A DNA stretch of 64,000 bases from Chromera velia (Eukaryota; Sar; Chromeraceae): the NCBI GenBank assembly GCA_018398765.1, contig JAHBMJ010005807.1:1-64000 (forward strand), written 5' to 3'. The notes beneath the pieces are model-generated. The model was not told the DNA's origin. It did no database searches and worked only from the letters and a program-made list of their open reading frames with translations. The position numbers and the translations under genes were made by a program. Positions within the stretch are counted from its first letter, which is position 1. The number at the start of each line of letters is the position of its first letter. Shown piece after piece: positions 1 to 10,834 of the stretch.

Positions 1-25
1 CCCCCCCCCCCCCCCCCCCCCCCCC
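1..25. repeat. poly-C run at window edge
   Basis: The window opens with 25 consecutive C residues followed by unrelated mixed sequence. It may be a genuine homopolymer or a contig-end artefact; the sequence alone cannot decide. Confidence 0.9.
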
Positions 26-1329
26 TATACTGTAGAAGGAATTAAAGCTTTGTTAACTGCCCGTGACCGTAGACGGAAACGTATTCGATCTGCTAACACA
101 ACGCTTCTCTTCGGTCAAAGAATTTAAATCAAAAAGCATTCGATCATTTACTAGATCATTCATGAAAGATTGACGAAGCAGAAACATAAAAGAAGGAAGA
201 GAATCCTTCCTCCCCCTCACTCCCTCTCCCTTGCCCCACCCCCATACATGAAGTGAAACTTCTTCTACATGCTAGAGAGAATCCTTGAATTAAACCTTCT
301 CTCCTTCTATATACCTCCCTCCCTTAATCAATCATCCGTCCATCCACCATCCCTCTGACAAAGAAAAAAACATGGAGGGAGGGAGACCAACGAAAGAGAA
401 AGAGCCCCCCCCCCTAGCTGGCTAGAGGGAGAGATTGAAAAAAATAACAAAAACAGCAGCACAGCAAGGAAGAAAGGAATCTAGGAAAGGATGCCCACTC
501 CATCTATCTCATCCCAAGAAGAAACCGCCCCTCCCTGATGTGGTTCATATCTTTTGATTCATTTATCTATTCATTCATTCATTCACTCACTCGATCACTC
601 ACTCACTCACTTACTCACTGATTCCCTCTCTGGCCGGCCCACCCACCCCTTCCCAGGATCGAATGGATAGAAAGAAGAGAAGAGCACCCTTCCCCCTAAT
701 TTTCCTTCAGACCGAACCAAGAAAAGCAGACCAACAGATGGATGATCATCTTTTCTTCTCAGTCTTCTTTTCTTAAGTCTGCATGGCCAGCCAACTAATT
801 GAAGGGGGAAAAAAAGAACAGTCTGTACATATCCCCTCTTCCCTTTCTCTTTCCTGACTTCTTCTCCCCTTCCCAATCGCCCTCCCTCCAACTGACTGTA
901 CTGATAATTGAAACTTTTGTACTAGAAAGTGACTTTTAATTTTCTATATATCACAGTAAATTTTATATAAAAAACTAAGTCTTTAAAGTACTTAGAATGA
1001 TTCTATTTATTGTTTCTTACCTACATGAAAGTATGAACAACTTTTAAAGATAAGGTTTAATGGGTTTATGGTATGTATGTTAGAAATTGTTGGACGTGAG
1101 TGAGATGAAAGAGTTATAGTATATTAATATGTCGGGGAGTGATTGCAGACTCTGCAAGCATGTGACAATATGCAGTGTAATGCACAAACAAGCTAACTTT
1201 TACTTCTAATGGAATACGCCGAATCTGTACATTGATGTAAGGAGGGAGCACACAGTGGGTAACCCCCATGAAAGGTAAGAATGAATGTTCACAAACAGAT
1301 CTGCCGATTTAACACCCACAGAAAGCAGT
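26..1329. other. non-coding, low-complexity stretch
   Basis: No gene can be supported here. The DNA is CT- and A-rich with ATTC/ACTC tetranucleotide runs at about 559-618 and an AT-rich part after 900. The short open frames have no recognisable motif and no plausible splice-bounded exon. Confidence 0.5.
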
Positions 1330-2160
1330 TTAACCAAACAAATGTTGAGCACTATGACCGTGCAAGAGGTAAATGCTTACCTTTTGAAAGCCTGATCGAT
1401 CTATGGCCTCTAGCCAGAGGGCCTTGCCCACGACCGGCATCATAGCGTTCTTGTTTTTTCTGGGTGAGGCCCGGCACTGGCCACTGGGTCTTAGTCCGCC
1501 CAGGAGCCCTACCTCCAAATTTTCATACAAACAAGAGCTGCGCCTCACTCCCACAGCTTCAGATCACCCGAGATTACTAGCCGTAATGCTTTCTCACGAA
1601 ACCCAAGCACCAACAAACGGTCCTTCGAAAAAGGCTCAGTCTGACCTGCAGCACAGATATACAAAAATTCATAAAGTGGCTCACCTTCTGGCCACCTAGA
1701 GCTGGCCCCCTCATCCAGAAAGCCTTTCCAGCTCCTCATCTAGAGCTCTTTAAAGCGCATGCATGGAAGGGATTTAATAGAAGCTTTAGTGGAGCAACTT
1801 TGTAGGCCCCTTTGCGTGGAGATAGGCCGTGCCCTTCGTGATGGAAGATCAAAATTGTCCTCTCAAGACAACCAGTAGAGTGAATGCTATAAACCTAAGA
1901 AAAAACAAAGAAACCAATCCTCTGGGCTTTCGATAAAGCCTACTTTCATCGCTGGAGAGCAAGTCTGTGTGATGGGAGAAAGGCGGCACTAGGTCGTGCT
2001 CTGATCGACTTGAAACATTGGAGGGAAAGCCAATTTTGGAAGCCGATTTTAGATCGGCCAACCATGTGACGGCCCCGGAAGGCAAGCTACGCATTGCGGG
2101 CCAGGGCCCAGCCAGCCACCAAGGCTAAAAAGCACTTCCTGGCTGTGCGCTGACCCACCA
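1330..2160 (-). other. possible degraded or multi-exon coding region, unrecognised
   Basis: Three short minus-strand frames (1849-2094, 1545-1739, 1330-1554) have fairly balanced residue composition. One ends next to a donor-like GTAAGC at about 1382 on the minus strand. I recognise no family, and the frames cannot be joined with convincing sites. It could be a decayed repeat-borne gene or chance open frames. Confidence 0.15.
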
Positions 2161-2584
2161 AAATGCCGATCTGAAAAATTCTCAGTCAGGTCTGCAGAAA
2201 GTTCTCCTCTAGTCAGAAAGTCGGGTCAACAGAATGGGCCTCTATCCACAAAATCTCATTGTCAAGCATTCCATTGGATTGTATTAAAAGGCTTGACAAC
2301 AACGAAATCGTGTTCAGCTTGTTGTTCCAGAACGTTATTTTTAGAGGGGTTACAGATTCCGGAGTTTCGTACCCCTTCGGTATCTGTGTTGGCTGAACAT
2401 CTCTAGTTGCTTATGGAAGTGGTTGCTTCGGTGTAAAGGAGTTGTACGACAACTAAAAGGGTTGCCGGACTGGTTTAGATCACTCAATCAGGTCAGTTCG
2501 TTTTATGTCGTTCCACTAGCAACAAGGGGGGGTGGACCCTCTCGCAGGGGTATGAAACTGCCGAGTTTTGTACCCCTGGTAGAG

Positions 2585-2716
2585 GGGGGGGGTCCGACTT
2601 GCTCTGTAGGTTTGCGTCCAAAATGTGTCTAGGAAACACTCCTAGACACATTTTGGACGTAGTGTTTCCTAGACACATTTTGGACGCAAACTTGCAGAGC
2701 AGGTTGGACCCCCTTC
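2585..2716. repeat. long inverted repeat (foldback) element
   Basis: A 31-bp arm at about 2610-2640 is repeated as a perfect reverse complement at 2661-2691 around a 20-bp loop. The loop itself copies part of the right arm. The outer flanks (2585-2609 and 2692-2716) continue the inverted repeat with a few mismatches, so the structure spans about 130 bp. A MITE or foldback element is the simplest reading. No flanking target duplication was established. Confidence 0.8.
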
Positions 2717-3110
2717 CTCCAGAAGTTGGGGGGAAAGCATGGCCGTCTTCTGTTCCTGAAGGCAGATGGAGGGGGGCTCCCCTACCCAGTCTGTCTGCTC
2801 TGGGCGGAGCTAAACGATAGGGAGAGGTCCAAAGTGCCAACAGGGCGGGGAGGGGACGTTGGTGGGAATCGGGAGGGGGGGGGGAAAGAAGATCGTTTGA
2901 ATGGAAATCGGCAGCAGCTGACTTCTCTCAGAAGAAAGTTAGTCGTCTTCCAATCTTTCTGGGCGAGCATGGTTGCGAGGACTTTGATTTTCTTTCTTTG
3001 TGCTCCCATGATCTCTTGCTTGTCGCCCCAGCCCCATTGTTTATTTTTTTTTGTTTTGTGTATCCTCTCCATCAGGCTAGCTGCCATGCAACCTGTTTTG
3101 TTTTAATTCT

Positions 3111-3171
3111 ATCTGTCTGTCTGTCTATCTGTCTGCCTGTCTGCCTGCCTGCCTGCCTGCTTGTCTATCTA
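3111..3171. repeat. TCTG/TGCC tetranucleotide array
   Basis: Imperfect tetranucleotide run of TCTG, TGCC and TCTA units. It lies in a stretch without a supported gene. Confidence 0.85.
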
Positions 3172-3570
3172 TCATACATACAGATACATACACTCATACA
3201 TATATGCACACGCATTCTTTCCATCTGGACGGGCGGTCAAAAGAAGAGATCCAACAAGTAGAGAGGGTTTCTGCTGATTTATCTGTCTTCACTTGAAAAA
3301 AGGAATCCCAGAAGAAGAAATCAAAAGACAAAGGGAACCCCACAAGAAGAGAGAGGTGAATGCTGAAAACAAACCTTTTGTGAAAGATCCTATGCGAAAG
3401 GAAATGAAGAGAAACTAACTCGTTCAGATGGAAAGAATGTGGAAGTGCAAGAGGGCAACCCTGCACTGAGTAGTGAAGGGCCGCAGGGTACGACTTAAAG
3501 CCTGGAGCTCTGGTACCCTTCCACTGAGAGCACGCCAAAAGAAGAGAAGAAAACAGAAGAGAATGAAAGA

Positions 3571-3591
3571 ATGGATCTGTCTGTCTGTCTG

Positions 3592-3626
<35 letters not shown>

Positions 3627-3765
3627 GTCTGTTGTTTGTGTGTCTGTCTGTTTGCCCGCCTACCTGTCTGTCCGAAAGAAAAGAAGCATTTCAGAAAAAG
3701 TGAAGTGAAGAAAAGACGATATAGTCTGTTTGTTTGTCTGTCTGTCTGTCACTCTGTCTGTCTCT
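3571..3765. repeat. two (TCTG)n arrays flanking a 58-bp unique block
   Basis: (TCTG)n arrays at about 3571-3670 and 3723-3765 flank a non-repetitive block at 3671-3728. The same block, with the same kind of array, occurs again near 15.36 kb in reverse orientation. Confidence 0.85.
3671..3728 (+). repeat. dispersed 58-bp block, copy 1
   Basis: The block ends in GAAAAGACGATATAG followed by TCTG units. It aligns nearly end to end with the reverse complement of 15329-15390. Its last part also matches the reverse complement of 18629-18660. Confidence 0.8.
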
Positions 3766-3837
3766 CCTCTCCACTCCTCTTCTCTGGTTGTTTGAAGAAA
3801 AATCCACTGTGTAACAAATTCTCGGATAGAGGCATGA

Positions 3838-6228
3838 TGCAGAAAGAACTTTGGGAAGGGAAACCCCAATGGGGACAGGGGATGGGGTGCAAAATCTGAA
3901 ATTGAGGAGATAAAAGGGAAGATCGCGGTGGTGGAGGGGAAGATCACATCAGTAAAGGCGGTCATTGCGAGGGTGAAGGCAGACATTGCGGGGCCGAAGA
4001 TGGAACAGTTACTGGGCGTTATGATAGCATCTCCATTAGGAAATACCCAGCACCCCCGGTACACTTGGCTGAGGAACGAGCTGAAGCAGCTAAACACCCG
4101 TCTAAACAGGCTGGAGATCCAGCTGACGGAGCTGCAGAAGGAGAAAAACCTCCTCCTCGTCCACCAACAGCAGCAGACCTCTGCCAGCTCCAGTCAGTGA
4201 ACGAATGCACTCATCCCCGAGGCTCACGCCTCTCTTCGTGCGTGTTGCCTAGTCATTGATGTCTCACCGCAAAAGAAATTTCTCCATCATACAACAGTCA
4301 CCACTGCCGCTTTAGAGCGACTTTTTCACCATCTCTTCTTTTGTGTGATGGTGGATGCATAACTGTGTAGCTGTTGATACACGTTGTGCTCATAGCCTCC
4401 ACCAGCATTGTTTGTTGTTTCCGGCCCTTTTTATACCATGCCTTTCACTTCGCTCACTCTGTCTCGACAAGCTTCACCACCACCTTATTAAATTTTACCT
4501 TTCAATGACATCACACACACTCTTACACATACAACCAGTCAAGGGGAATCCCTCTTGCTCACGAGGCTTACGTCTCCTTCTGCATATGAAAATGCCCATG
4601 CAAGTCTTGCAAGAATAGCCGCATGTACGTGTATGTCTCATGTCTTCCTTTTTACAGAGCGCGTGGAGGTGGTGAACCTGAAGCCTTTGGCAGAGATGAA
4701 GGTCGTTCCAAGCTCCAGCCCAAAATTCGTCGGGGTCGAGTGGCTGAACGCAGCCTTTTCGGAGGCGAAGGAGCTTTTTGAGAAAGGTGACCTACCGGAG
4801 GGGGAGTATCGGAAGCCACTAATTGCTATTTCCCGCTTTGCGAGAGGCAGAAAAACGAGAGCTTTGCTGGAGCTTGGGAAGCGATTCGGTGCCACCGGAA
4901 TACCAGTCATCTTTGTGTCCTTCAGCGATGCCACGCCCCTCTCGGAGGACGAGCATAATGCATTGGAAGCCGTCCTGTTACGGATTGGGTAGAAAGCAGC
5001 GAAACCCAAATTCTGACAACAATTTCATGTCGACGAGGCGATAGCTTTCGAGCAGTTTTCTAGGCAATTCTGTGTCTTGTGGGAAGCTATTGAGGTGTGG
5101 GTGGGAAGTAAAAAGAACGATCTGCCATGTGTTTTTCTAGTTAACAAGCTAAACTAGTTGCTGAGCGACGAGTCCTTGGCACAGCGGCAGGAGTGCGTTG
5201 AGTTTCTCTTGAACGAGTTCATCAGGCCCCCGAATCGCCTCCTTGTCTTCTCGATGCACGTTGTCAGCACCATCGATACATTCATTGCGCTGCTTCGAGG
5301 AATTAAAGGCAAGCACATATACAAAGTGATGTGGCTTCCTGTCCTTGACAATCTTGAAGAAGCAAAACAACTAGTACTAGGGTGGGGAGCACCAAGCGTT
5401 TTGTGGTGTGGAAGGTCCGCTGCCCTCTCATACGAGATGTATCAGGGGAACATTGAGGCTTGCGATAAGGTGACCCCTTATGGGGAACCTGAGAGGGAAG
5501 AACTTGGTGGCGTAATTCGGTCTGCAGTTTTAGGAGACTGGATGGATGTCCCACAGAGATGGCACACGCTTGTCAACATTCCAGAGAAAGGGAAGGCTGC
5601 ATGGCCTTCATGCTATCTCACAGAGCTTTTCAGCTCTAAAGTGTTTCGCGGGTGGCCGCCGGCCTACAGACTGATTGCTGGCCAGCTTTGGAGGCTGCAT
5701 GAGGGAAAGATGTTCAGCGGAGATAAGTGGGAGGGAGTTGTGACTGCGGTTATTGCCATGCATTTGCTTCTACTTGAGTGGGGCGAGTGGTATCCCGCCG
5801 GTGATCTGTTGCCAGCTGATCTATTTGGGAGTCGCTTCGGAGGGGTAATAGAAGACGCACCTGCCATGAATGCTGCAAAGCTCTGGAAGGAGCTCAATGA
5901 GAGGAAAGGGCTGCAGCCCAAGGGTGGCGCTACTGAGGACACGGTTTTCCTCGTTGTGTCCTACCACGCCAAGTTTAAGCAGTACGGCCTCTTTCTAGTA
6001 GTTGTTCCCGTGCAAACAAAGAGAGTCGTCTCGGGTTTTCAGTGTAAAAAGGGTCGCAAAAACCTGGAAGAGGCAACAGTTGAGCCTACTGATGTTAATA
6101 TAGGGGTGTGGTTGTATGGGAATGGGGCTGCTAAAGCCTTGAAACCGCAAAGCTGGATAGTTCTAGACGATGCAGCTGTGGACGTGCTCCTTGGAGAGTC
6201 ACTCAAAGAAGCAGCCCCACTATACTAG
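3838..6228 (+). pseudogene. CRN/RHS-type P-loop NTPase-nuclease, decayed
   Basis: Two-exon gene. Exon 1 is open from 3838 (start not resolved) and encodes a charged coiled coil. It ends at 4192 before a GTCAGT donor. Exon 2 begins at 4658 after TTTTTACAG, and the join is in frame. Exon 2 resembles Crinkler/RHS-type proteins of eukaryotic microbes: an N-terminal strand region, a P-loop-like segment (ISRFARGRKT at about 4828-4857, with Arg where the loop glycine is expected), a Walker B-like stretch before 5155, and a C-terminal REase-fold-like region with FQCKKG near 6040. One frame runs from 4658 to 6228 but is broken by stops at 4990, 5014 and 5155. The frame and its motifs persist on both sides of the stops, so I read this as a recently inactivated gene. 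The candidate introns I tried across the stops lead straight into another stop. The family assignment is from memory of its motifs. Confidence 0.6.
4193..4657 (+). other. intron of the CRN/RHS-like gene
   Basis: 465-bp intron with donor GTCAGT at 4193 and acceptor TTTTTACAG ending at 4657. The join (phase 1) keeps the reading frame from coiled coil into NTPase domain. It is inferred from sequence only. Confidence 0.6.
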
Positions 6229-7960
6229 TTGTGTCCGTGATCTCTGTAACTATAGACTCTGTTCTTTCTCTCGTATGTAGCTGCTTGCAGACAAGCAGCT
6301 AGGAGCGTCGCTTTGTAAGGTAGTTTTAGAGTAGCTGAACAGCCATAGCTGTACTTCACTTTTTGTTTATTGCTAGGATTATCGGATCATTGGCAACCAT
6401 GCATGGCATTGCACGTCCAAAACTAGTATATTCTAGAGTACCGTGACATTAAATTTTCGATTATATGTGCAGGTTGTGCTTTGCTTTCAAGTTTAAGTTT
6501 GTCTAGGTTTTTCTATGCCAATGCCTAGGGGTGACCATGTTTGCATTATTGTTACAACATCTAGGGCTGTAGATCTAGAGACGTATATTAATTCTGATAA
6601 CTTGAATATTGTTGTCCAAGTCATCAGAGTTATTATTGTGATCGAGTATATGATATAGCAACGTTATTTTTTAAAAGTTTAAGGCCGCCGCCCAGTTAAG
6701 GGTTTTATTGTTACACTTGGGGATATAAGGCTTTGATTTGAACAACTGTCTAGGCCCTGCACTAACTAAATAAAAAAAGAAAGAAAAAAAAAAGTTTTGC
6801 TAGTTTTTTATTTTTTTATTTATTTATCCACCAAACAACAGTTGTTTTTCATGCAACACTCCTTGCAACACTCAAACAACACTTAAACAACAGTTGTTTG
6901 TATAGTTAAGGGGCTGATAAATAAAAAAAAAATCGATAAAAAAAAAGTTTTTTAAGTTTTTTTTTTCTTTTTTTATCTAGTGCACGGCCTAGACAATTGT
7001 CTCTTATGATCTCTTATAACCTTTACCAGAACCTAGGCGTATCACATATAGCAAAAAAAAATAAAAAAAATCAAACCAGAATTGGCTTAAATTATTTTTT
7101 TCTTTTTTTTTTGCGCAACACCTAAGCAACACTTGTGTAACACAAAAACAATACTTATATAACAGTTGAACAACATTTGTTTGTCACCTAACATCGTTGG
7201 GCAAAAAAAAAAAATTAAGCATTTTTTTTTTTTCTCTGTGGTATGCCTAGACCAGAACCTTCCTACTAGGTACTATATCCGAGTCATCTAATATATCATC
7301 ATTGCTTTGCAACACCTGAAGTTGAATATCGGCGTTTATATTTTTAATAATTCTTCTTACTATGATTCAAAAAAGCTCCTAGAATTCTTCATTTAATATA
7401 GGTAGATAATAATCATCATATGATATGATCCATCGTGCATGTACGTGCATGCATGTGCAAATCACAGATTCATAGTTCAAATCATACTGAAAAAAAATGG
7501 ACGGTCTCCCCCATGCCTATATATATATAGTTAGACAACTTAGTATATCTAGTTTAATAGTACCACACTAGTAGTACATTGATAAAAGATATGATAAGAT
7601 GGGACTTGGATGTTAGTTATCTTCGATCTGAGGTTTGATCCAGATATCCCTAAGGTCCATTGCCTAGAAAAGGCGTACATCATCGGTAGCCGGATACAGT
7701 GCTGAGTGCTGTTACTATAGAAAGAACCTAGCAGCCAGGTAGGCACCATGCATTCCTAGATGCGTTCCAACCTAGGTTCCAACGATATGTACTCTCAGTC
7801 TTGCTAGTGTGTTAAAAAACACAATATCTTGTCTTACTACTATAGTAATATGATTTAATATTTCAAATTATGGTACTTTCAGAATTTGTGCTCATCAAGT
7901 GACTTTTGATCAAAGAACCCACGTTGACTGTCCTTTCTCTTCTTCAACTTTGTTGTCGAA
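6229..7960. other. AT-rich intergenic DNA, no supported gene
   Basis: Long A and T homopolymers and short palindromes, with no credible coding frame apart from a 66-codon minus ORF (7549-7749) without motifs. It separates the 3' end of the NTPase pseudogene from the 3' end of the AK9-like gene, so the two genes converge here. Confidence 0.6.
6770..7250. repeat. two copies of a CAACAC-rich repeat bounded by poly-A/T
   Basis: At about 6778-6960 and 7078-7240, T-rich tracts lead into several CAACAC/CAACACT words, then an AACAGTTGTT-like palindrome, then A-rich tracts. A third copy lies at 60285-60425. The shared architecture suggests one repeat family. Confidence 0.6.
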
Positions 7961-7964
7961 TCAA

Positions 7965-8561
7965 TTAGCCCCTGGACAATTTAGGAGAGAAAAGGGCATC
8001 GAAACGGCGGCAGCTCTCAAGGTAGGCTTCCTCGTCCCTCTCCGACCACGACGCCGCAGCTGCCCGCACCTTCCCGTCTGCCGTCACTCCCGGGACTATC
8101 GCTCCTCCCCTTTCCTTACTGCCCTGCAGGCTCCCTGCCTGTCGTCTCTTTGCAATCCATCCCTTCACTTCCTTTGGGAGAGACCAAGCTGCACAGAGAG
8201 AGAGAAGAGACAGAGTGGAAAGAAATAGGTGTCACAAAACCGTTGCGACACTTACCGAGCAGCACAGTGAAGTGAAGAAATGAACAGCGGGTACATACAA
8301 ACACTGCGTGTGCTTGCTTGACATGAGTGTGAGAGAGTGGATAGGAGACTTTTAGGAGAAGCTTTACGCTTCCTTTTCTCGAAATGCAGCCTTCCTTTCT
8401 CTCCGATCGGCAGCTGCTCTCGCGGAGTCTGACCTGCTGCTAGGTTGGTTCTTGCTTCCTCCGCCTGCTTTGCTGCCGTCTCTGAGTTCTGCGGGTTCCT
8501 CGCCTTCAGCTCTGCCGCAAGGGCACGGAGGGCGGAGCTGCAGGGACATGCACGCACACAC

Positions 8562-8605
<44 letters not shown>

Positions 8606-8651
8606 ACACACACACACATACACATACACACACACATACACACACACGCAC

Positions 8652-8689
<38 letters not shown>

Positions 8690-10834
8690 GATGATAGATA
8701 AAGTATGAAAGACTGTATGTATATACTCCACAGGCCGAAGGCCCAGGGGGGGAATTGTTGCCAAACCTCAGCCGTAGACTCTCTCGGTCTGCTGCCTCTA
8801 CATGAAATTTCTCCAGAGAAGCTTCTTCTAAAAAATCTTTGGATGTAATAAAACAAGCAAAGCTGTGCCAAGAGGGTATTTGTACAGACAGACATAAACC
8901 TCCAGTTTGGAATTTTCCAGTTTTTTGACTCACCTTTTGATGACAGTTTCCGTCGCGTTCTTCTCAGCCTCCGTGGTTCCAGCCGCCTCTCCCGTCTCGC
9001 TGTTCAGATTATCCCCCCCGACTGCAGGGGAGGAAGGAGAGCCGCACGCCACAGGTTCCAAGGGCCTCTCCCTACCGACCTTGCACGCTGCCTGCACCAC
9101 TGCCTCGGCGACTGTGGCTTCTAGAAAGCTCACTGTCTCCTTCAAGGCTTCCCGTAGGGCCTGCAGGAATTAAAAGAAAAGAAAATTAAGAGCAGTCAAT
9201 GTGACAAAACCAACTCGAAAGCCGACTCTTTGAGAATCTCCGTCGTCTGAACACGAAAAATTGAAAGAAGAAAACAGTTGAGATTCGCAACCCTCCACCT
9301 TGCATGAAGAAAATATCAGGAGAGAAAAAAAAAAGACCACCCACCTGCATCGGGTCTTCCTTGCTGCCAAATGTCTTCTTTCCCTTGAGTGACTCCCCGA
9401 GAATCGCTGCTTCCTCCGCTGCCCTCTCCTCTGCCGCCCTCTGCCTTCTTCTCTCCGTGGCCATCGCTGCGAGTGTACGGGGTCCTTTTCCGAGTTCCTC
9501 TGCCAGTGGCAGCTTGGCAGGAAGCCTTGGTGGCGCCTCCTGTGCAAATCTCCATGGGCGTCTGAGGAACCTGCTCAGACAGGCTCTGTCCCTGAGGTAC
9601 CAGAGCTGCTTCATGTAGAAGACCGGAAGAGACGCGGCCCCTTTTTCGGCTCGGCCCGTGTCCACTGCAGCCAGCCGAACAATTAAGTAAGAAAACAGGA
9701 AACAGAACATGAGCAAAATCTACAATCATGAAGAACCAGCTACTGCATGCGAGTAGTGTGTTGTGCGAAGGTTCTTAATCTCAATTGATGCCTATGAAAG
9801 TGGATGAGTTCTGCACAGGGAAGCAACAATAGATTGAGGAGTGACGCTGTCTGCGCATGTATGCCATTTAGGAACCAACCGACCGAGTGTGACAGGGCAG
9901 TAGCCCTCCATTCTAGGTGGGGGAGCAGAGAGGAGTTCTTGTGCAGCAGCGAGGCGGGCTCTCTCTGTTGGCAGCACAGCTCGAAGGAAGGAGTCTGGAT
10001 CCTCCAGGAAGGCCTGCAAGGAAGGAGCAGACACCACAAGATGGAGAAACTCTCTGTCATCTTTGTAAAACACATCAAGCATATCCACGAACACGGTCTG
10101 TCTGATACACCAAAATACGGACATGACCCTCACAGATCTGTTTCCCCAAGCCAAATGCACTCAATAGGCTCGCTCGAATTGCCAAACTGCTTTACTTCGG
10201 AAATCACAAACCCGAATGTGGAGAGGAATAAAAGAAAGAAGAAAAGGCAAGTTACAAACTCGACGAAAAGAGTGAGCAGAACGAATGCAGCACTTGACTT
10301 CAATCCCTTCCCTGCCCCCCACCTTGTTTGCGGCCTCCGTCTCTGTCCAGTAGACGTGGTTCTTGTAGAACACTGCCAGGTCAGACCTTCCAATGCAGTC
10401 CGCCAGCTCTCCCTGCAGGGAGGGACAAGAGGCGGGGGAAAAGAGAGCTTCTTCGGCGAAAAGAACAAACACCAAGATGTGAACAAACCATGGCAGAATA
10501 CACTCATTGCATCCAAGCAGAAGACTTTTCTCTTCATGCAGAAGAAGGCAGGATCCGGATTCGAAAAGATTTGTTGAAAAAGCATCCCTCCTCCTCCCCC
10601 CCCCCATGCACCCACCTGCACAGAGAGCGTGACTGGGCAGAAGGAGAGGAACTTGGGGTCTTTTCTCTCCCACAAAAGCTCCGGAGTCAGGCCGCTCCCT
10701 TTTACGGAGACGGGCCAGCTGCCCCTCTGCACCCTCACTCGGAGGAACTCCTGCCTGTTTGCGAGACACTCGTCCACAAGACGCACAGCAGACTCCCTCA
10801 CAGCCCACGGACAAATCGAAGCATCAATGGACCT
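7965..10834 (-). CDS. AK9-like gene: C-terminal CPVTL repeats and last exons
   Basis: Exons at about 10617-10834 (LSFCPVTL), 10316-10419 (a YKNHVYW segment), 9896-10017 (GYCPVTL), 9346-9665 ([11 protein letters not shown], then an Ala/Glu/Arg-rich helix), 8934-9162 and 7965 to about 8133. The two CPVTL units, each followed by a short YxxxxY-type segment and a FLxxP motif, are what follows module 4 in animal AK9. The last exon ends in [17 protein letters not shown] further exon around 8370-8530 is possible but its boundaries are unclear. Confidence 0.7.

Noticed and set aside
4989-5157. Intron explaining the three stops in the CRN/RHS-like gene
   Set aside because: The best donor (GTAGAA at 4989) joined to either nearby acceptor produces an immediate stop, and the interval retains recognisable coding sequence in frame.
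8252-8933. ORFs of Cys-Val or Thr-His repeats around 8.5 kb
   Set aside because: Translations of the (AC)n microsatellite in different frames.
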